From: Phoronis ovalis
Taxonomy: Eukaryota; Phoronida; Phoronidae
DNA length: 10,117 nt
Direction: 5' to 3'
Assembly: GCA_028565635.1 (NCBI GenBank)
Contig: JAOXYB010067645.1
Span: forward strand, 1-10,117
Positions 6,732 through 10,117 of the stretch are shown piece after piece. The position numbers and the translations under genes were made by a program. Position 1 is the first letter of the stretch, and the number at the start of each line of letters is the position of its first letter. Below the pieces are notes generated by a model, which made no database searches, was not told the origin of the DNA, and saw only the letters and a program-made list of their open reading frames with translations.

Positions 6732-8830
6732 GTAAATTCAAATACACTCATGTATCTGTCATTAAAGTACTGCAAACGTGATATGAACGTATTTGATATA
6801 TCAATAGACATTCATGTAGTGGCATGTTTCATTACCGTAAATCAATGTAAAAACGCAAGACATGACAACTTTTAACAATTACGTGTCAATCTGTGTTGAT
6901 GTGGAGAAGAGAATATTCAGTGTTGTGAAACAAGAAATATAAGTAGCTCCTAATATCTTTTAGACAGGAAAACTTGGGGAATATTTGAGGCCTTGTACTT
7001 TATAAAAGGAACAGAGTATGTAATAATAATAGTTGACCTGTAACCTGCCATTCCAGTAATATATGTTGGGTGGCTTTGTGAGTGTATCTGAGCTTAAAAA
7101 ATCGTACCAACTCTATACCAAAATGTTTAAATTATACCCTACTATATACAATAAAAACTCTAAAACAACCCCATTCCAATTTTTTTTGTTTTTTTTTGGA
7201 CGGTAGACCAATAATAAAATACTAGTCTTTGAAACATTTCTCCCAAGGCTGCAAACCATTGTCTCCATATTAGTCCTGGTTCATGACGTTCTGCACTAGT
7301 TCTTGATAATCTGACTTGTTAGCTGTGCGAACAGTCATGGAAACTTACATAGCCAATTACAGTGAAAGTGCCCAAACTTGGAAATCTATGTAATTCCTAC
7401 CGAATTAGTTCATACATCACTGTCCAGATACTGATTATTCAACTTCAACTACTCCCTTCACCATATGAAACTCCTGAATTCAGTTTTTACCATGCAGTAA
7501 GCTTGTTTTACCCTGGACCTCACACACCAACCCAGTTTTTTGGCAAGTACCCCATCCCTCTGGGTGCCAGTGCAGGAGTTGCAAATATCCATAGAAGTAG
7601 TGGGAGTTGAAGTTGGATAATCAGTGAGTATCTGGACGCTGATATATGAACTCATTCGGTAGAAGTACATAGATTTCCAAGTTTGAGCACTTTCACTGTA
7701 ATTGGCTATGTAAGTTTACGTGACTGTTCGCACAGCTCACAAGTCAGATTATCAAGAGCTGGTGCAGAACGTCATAAACCAGGACTATCTCATATATGTG
7801 TCAGAGTTTTTCCTCAAATTTATTTTTGCTGTCTTTGCTTTGGTGCATAAGGTGAGTGACCATCAAAAAGTGTAAAATATATATGTATGCATGTGTGTAG
7901 AGTTGTCAAAGTATACTATTGTATACTAAGGGTGAGAATGGTACGTTTGTTTTTATTTGATATCTTTTACCTTACAGACAGACATCCTGGACTAACTGCG
8001 TGGTTACCTTTTCAGAATGCTGCTCAAGCTGTTACTGTTTTATATAAAGGTATACTAGATTTTCTTGATAATAATAATAATAAATATGTGGTTTAATATT
8101 ACAGTTGCAAATCAATTCTGTTCACATCAACATAATTGCTTATTGCAAACCCAGAAACCAGAATGTTGAGTTACTTGCCAACTGTCATCAAACACCAACA
8201 TTCATTGTCTTAACAACAGCTCAGAGTGTTTAGTTACCTGTTAATTATCAAAGTAAATCTGATAACAATTTACTCCAAGTGAAAGAGATTTTCCACTATG
8301 TAATACTGTAATCTCAATACAATGCTTGTATGAAGCTTTCAAATATGTGTTACAAATGGAAAATTTATGCATTTACGGGCACATATCCATCATTAGCAGG
8401 TTTCAGCTTCTAGAAAATATATGTATATGAGAAAGAAAGCAAACTGAATAACATTAAGTACTCAAGTTTAAACATATACATTTGTTTCAAAATTATCCCA
8501 GCAGTATCAGTCATATATTACCATTTACAGATAGTTTAGATGCTCAAAGACGTAGTATTGAAGTAGCCATGCAGTGTGGTTATCAACGGCGCACTAGAGA
8601 CATTCTTGCATGGGCTAAGAAGAGGCGTCGTTACATTCATAGAGAAGATTTAATAGCTTATTTGTGCGGGAAGTCGCCTCCTATTAGACCCCGGGCATCT
8701 CCTAGCCACACACGCCATAGTCCTTGTCGTCTTTCAACAGATAGATCATCACCTCGTATACCATCTTCAAATAGTATACAGAATGCTGATCCTGATCTTC
8801 GTACATTTAGAGAAGCTTTAGCTTTGCAAG
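6536..8830 (+). CDS. HAPSTR1: HUWE1-associated protein modifying stress responses (HAPSTR1, C16orf72/TAPR1), coding exons 1-3
   Basis: Join 6536-6731, 7978-8049, 8531-8830, continuing past the right edge. This gives 189 residues plus one base; the human protein is ~275, so the C-terminal third is missing. Order: acidic N-terminus with WLKSWEDKCLEDLE (~17-30, human WFSKWERQCLAEAE); LWLSFQNSASSVAQLYK (49-65); LTAWLPFQNAAQAVTVLYK (71-89); GYQRRTRDILAWAKKRRR (106-123); REDLIAYLCGK (127-137); a Ser/Pro/Arg-rich linker (~138-175); and LRTFREALALQ (human LQPFREAIALH). All introns are phase 1 with GT/AG ends. In vertebrates HAPSTR1 binds the E3 ligase HUWE1, brings it into the nucleus and restrains p53 and stress signalling; KKRRR (119-123) is a likely nuclear-localisation segment. 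It is no enzyme. The start has A at -3 and G at +4. Confidence 0.95.
6732..7977 (+). other. HAPSTR1: HAPSTR1 intron 1 with a foldback element
   Basis: A GT...AG intron of 1,246 bp with a pyrimidine-rich acceptor TTTTACCTTACAG at 7977. It contains the foldback repeat at 7271-7787. The stretch 6732-7260 is AT-rich with a T-rich run near 7179-7198 and shows nothing else that I can support. The stretch 7800-7977 is plain intron. Confidence 0.88.
7271..7787. mobile_element. Foldback element: ~186-bp inverted arms around a ~145-bp loop
   Basis: The left arm (7271-7456) and right arm (7787-7602) are inverted copies with about a dozen substitutions and three short gaps, so over 90% identical; both begin TAGTCCTGGTT and share CATAGCCAATTACAGTGAAA. 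The spacer is 7457-7601. Flanks read TCTCCATAT (7262-7270) and TCTCATAT (7788-7795), a probable 8-9-bp target duplication that has since changed. Long arms plus an ~9-bp duplication fit a Mutator-like or foldback non-autonomous element, but the family is unassigned. No transposase is present. Transcribed as part of the intron, it would fold into a stem of ~180 bp. Confidence 0.88.
7978..8049 (+). CDS. HAPSTR1: HAPSTR1 coding exon 2 (second FQN...LYK unit)
   Basis: A 72-nt symmetric exon, phase 1 on both sides, acceptor TTACAG ending at 7977 and donor AAAG|GTATAC at 8050. It encodes DRHPGLTAWLPFQNAAQAVT and VLYK. The human exon-equivalent reads LWVPFQNAATAVTNLYK. It repeats the motif that closes exon 1. 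Confidence 0.95.
8050..8530 (+). other. HAPSTR1: HAPSTR1 intron 2
   Basis: A 481-bp GT...AG intron, donor G|GTATAC at 8050 and acceptor CATTTACAG at 8530. A short (ATA)n run lies near 8068-8082. Nothing else that I can support. Confidence 0.9.
8531..8830 (+). CDS. HAPSTR1: HAPSTR1 coding exon 3
   Basis: A 300-nt exon, phase 1 in and out, acceptor TTTACAG at 8530 and donor CAAG|GTAGGT at 8831. It holds the best conserved part of the protein: GYQRRTRDILAWAKKRRR and HREDLIAYLCGK (human GYQRRNKDVLAWVKKRRR and RREDLISFLCGK). Then comes a Ser-Pro/Arg-rich linker with several SP sites (RASPSH, RHSPC, RSSPR), and LRTFREALALQ. The next exon should start with a Gly-completing codon and a Leu-Ser-Gly-Ala-like segment if it follows the human protein; no such exon is visible up to 10117. 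Confidence 0.95.
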
Positions 8831-9097
8831 GTAGGTTGTGCAAAATTTCTGTAAATACTGTAACCTAAATAAAGTTATCATTTAAGTTCTTTGAAAGATT
8901 TAGATTAACAGGGGATTACTGAAAAAGAGATCAGGAAGAATGCTACTTCGGTGTCATATGTTGTAGAATATTTTTTGCACATTTGAACATATTCTTAAAA
9001 GCTCAGAATTCTTTTTTTGAAAGCTCAGCTCATATATTGTAATCTCACATGTCATTTGTTGCTGTCAGAGGTATGAAAGTGGATATGCATCATTTTT

Positions 9098-9129
9098 ATG
9101 CCCGTCACTATGTAATAGTGAAAGGGCAT
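9098..9129. repeat. Interrupted palindrome ATGCCC...CACTAT...ATAGTG...GGGCAT
   Basis: Two nested stems pair: ATGCCC (9098-9103) with GGGCAT (9124-9129), and CACTAT (9106-9111) with ATAGTG (9115-9120), around a GTA centre. Palindromes of the ATGCCC...GGGCATATAG type are, from general knowledge, frequent at the edge of repeated elements in molluscs and other marine invertebrates. Here it sits about 60 bp before the tandem array and probably marks the element's left end. Confidence 0.6.
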
Positions 9130-9191
9130 ATAGCCGTACTCTCGGCGGCGGCATATGTACCCTTTTCTTTGTGTTGCTATAATGGCTTCCG

Positions 9192-10117
9192 CTTTCGTCA
9201 GATCATCTTCGTATTTGGTACAGGGTAAGTACAGGGCAAAGCGCAGGTCTGATATAATTTTGACCTCGATTACTTCCAAGATGGCCGATTGATGGCCATG
9301 TTTGTACCCAAGAGTGCACCTTACGTTGCGAACATCTCGGGAAAGATGAAGCGTTGACTTGACGATTCGAAGGTGGATTCACCTAGGCCATGGGTTGGTG
9401 GGCGTAATAGGCCAGGTGACATTTCAAAATGACCTTGAGAAGTAGGTCAAATGTCGATACGAATCTTCGACAATTTTTGTTGCGTGTCACACTTTCTTTG
9501 TCGCACAGTAACTGCTTCAGTTTTTATCCGATCAGCTTTATATGTGGGTACAGGATAAATACTGGTCAAAGTAAACGTAGGATATAAGTTTGACCCCGAT
9601 TATTTCCAACATGGCCGACTGGCGGCCATATTTGTACCCGAGAGTGCAACTTACGTTGCGAGCATCTCGAGAAAGACGAAGCGTTGACTTGACGATTCGA
9701 AGGTGGATTCACGTAGGCCATGTGTTGGTGGGCGTAATAGGCCAGGTGACATTTCAAAATGACCTTGAGAAGTAGATCAAATGTCGATACGAATCTGACA
9801 ATTTTTGTTGCGCGTAACACATTCTTTGTCACACAATAACTGCTTCAGTTTTTATCCAATCAGCTTTATATGTGGTACAGGATAAATACGGGTCAAAATG
9901 CAGACTCTGCAATTTCGACATGGATCATGTTCAAGATGGCCGACTGGTGGCTATGTTTGTTCTCGAGATGTTGGCTTGCAATAATAGCTTTTGTTTTTGT
10001 CAGATCATCTTCATATTTGGTACAGGGTAAATACTGGTTTAAGTAGACGTAGGATATAAGTTTGACCCCGATTATTTCCAACATGGCCGACTGGCGGCCA
10101 TGTTTGTACCCGAGAGT
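9192..10117. repeat. Tandem array of ~328-bp units, running off the right edge
   Basis: Units are about 9192-9520, 9521-9848, 9849-9993 (short) and 9994-10117 (cut by the window). Each starts near TTTTTRTCMGATCA, then TGGTACAGGRTAARTAC, then GACCYCGATTAYTTCCAA, then ATGGCCGAYTGG. Units 1 and 2 are nearly identical over CGAAGCGTTGACTTGACGAT through CAGGTGACATTTCAAAATGA. The third unit is only 145 bp and lacks that second part, so the array mixes long (~328) and short (~145) forms. Short unit 3 ends in GGCTTGCAATAATAGCTTTTG, resembling the sequence just before unit 1, which suggests the short form is the older module. A hairpin-led tandem core recalls pearl/Helentron-type elements of bivalves, but that is a guess. 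Confidence 0.8.

Larger units (their letters stand above)
8831..10117 (+). other. HAPSTR1: HAPSTR1 intron 3 (5' part), repeat-filled
   Basis: The intron starts at GTAGGTTG (8831) and its acceptor is not in the window. The stretch 8831-9090 is AT-rich with nothing that I can support. The palindrome at 9098-9129 and the tandem array from 9192 fill the rest. I found no in-frame continuation of HAPSTR1 here. Confidence 0.75.

Noticed and set aside
7362-7670. Opposing frames of 82 and 70 codons with similar peptides
   Set aside because: The similarity (SSYITVQIL against SSYISVQIL) comes from the two arms of the foldback element read on opposite strands.
9098-9129. Helitron 3' hairpin
   Set aside because: The palindrome is not followed by CTRR at the right distance on either strand.
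9052-10084. Several frames in the array, including a shared peptide YLPCTKYEDDLTK on the minus strand
   Set aside because: The shared peptide is the tandem repeat read in the same frame; other units carry stops in that frame, so no coding constraint is visible.
1-10117. CRISPR array, prokaryotic operon or defence system
   Set aside because: Spliced genes, SINE and MITE-like elements show a eukaryotic nuclear region; the short tandem repeats at 4606-4940 are inside a transposable element and have near-identical spacers.

Overview
The window is eukaryotic nuclear DNA: AT-rich, with short coding exons bounded by GT...AG introns and several interspersed repeats. The repeat types (a tRNA-headed SINE, short inverted-repeat elements and a hairpin-led array of ~328-bp units) look lophotrochozoan, most likely a mollusc and perhaps a bivalve. 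That assignment is inference from repeat style. The two genes are recognised from their protein sequence.

Layout: the start of two divergent genes lies here. On the minus strand (about 223-5775) are the first three coding exons of USP7 (HAUSP), the ubiquitin-specific protease. They encode the acidic N-terminal tail and the first strands of the TRAF/MATH substrate-binding domain; the rest runs off the left edge. On the plus strand (6536-8830) are three coding exons of HAPSTR1 (C16orf72/TAPR1), the HUWE1-associated stress-response protein, about 189 residues; its last coding exon(s) lie beyond the right edge. Their start codons are about 760 bp apart, so the interval 5776-6535 must hold both promoters and 5' UTRs.

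The pairing matters. In the human genome USP7 and C16orf72 are also neighbours and also divergent (16p13.2). Both products act in ubiquitin control of p53 and stress signalling, HAPSTR1 through the E3 ligase HUWE1 and USP7 on p53/MDM2 and reportedly HUWE1. The window therefore looks like an ancient head-to-head pair.

Non-coding structure: 1-139 is the end of a DNA transposon with a hAT-like terminus. USP7 intron 1 (1735-5702) carries a ~369-bp tRNA-derived SINE (minus strand, 2774-3142) and a 554-bp terminal-inverted-repeat element (4546-5099), flanked by an 8-bp palindromic duplication and filled with ~30-bp tandem repeats. HAPSTR1 intron 1 carries a ~517-bp foldback element with ~186-bp arms (7271-7787). 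HAPSTR1 intron 3 carries a palindrome (9098-9129) followed by a tandem array (9192 to the window edge) that continues outside. I see no prokaryotic features, CRISPR array, or complete tRNA/rRNA gene.
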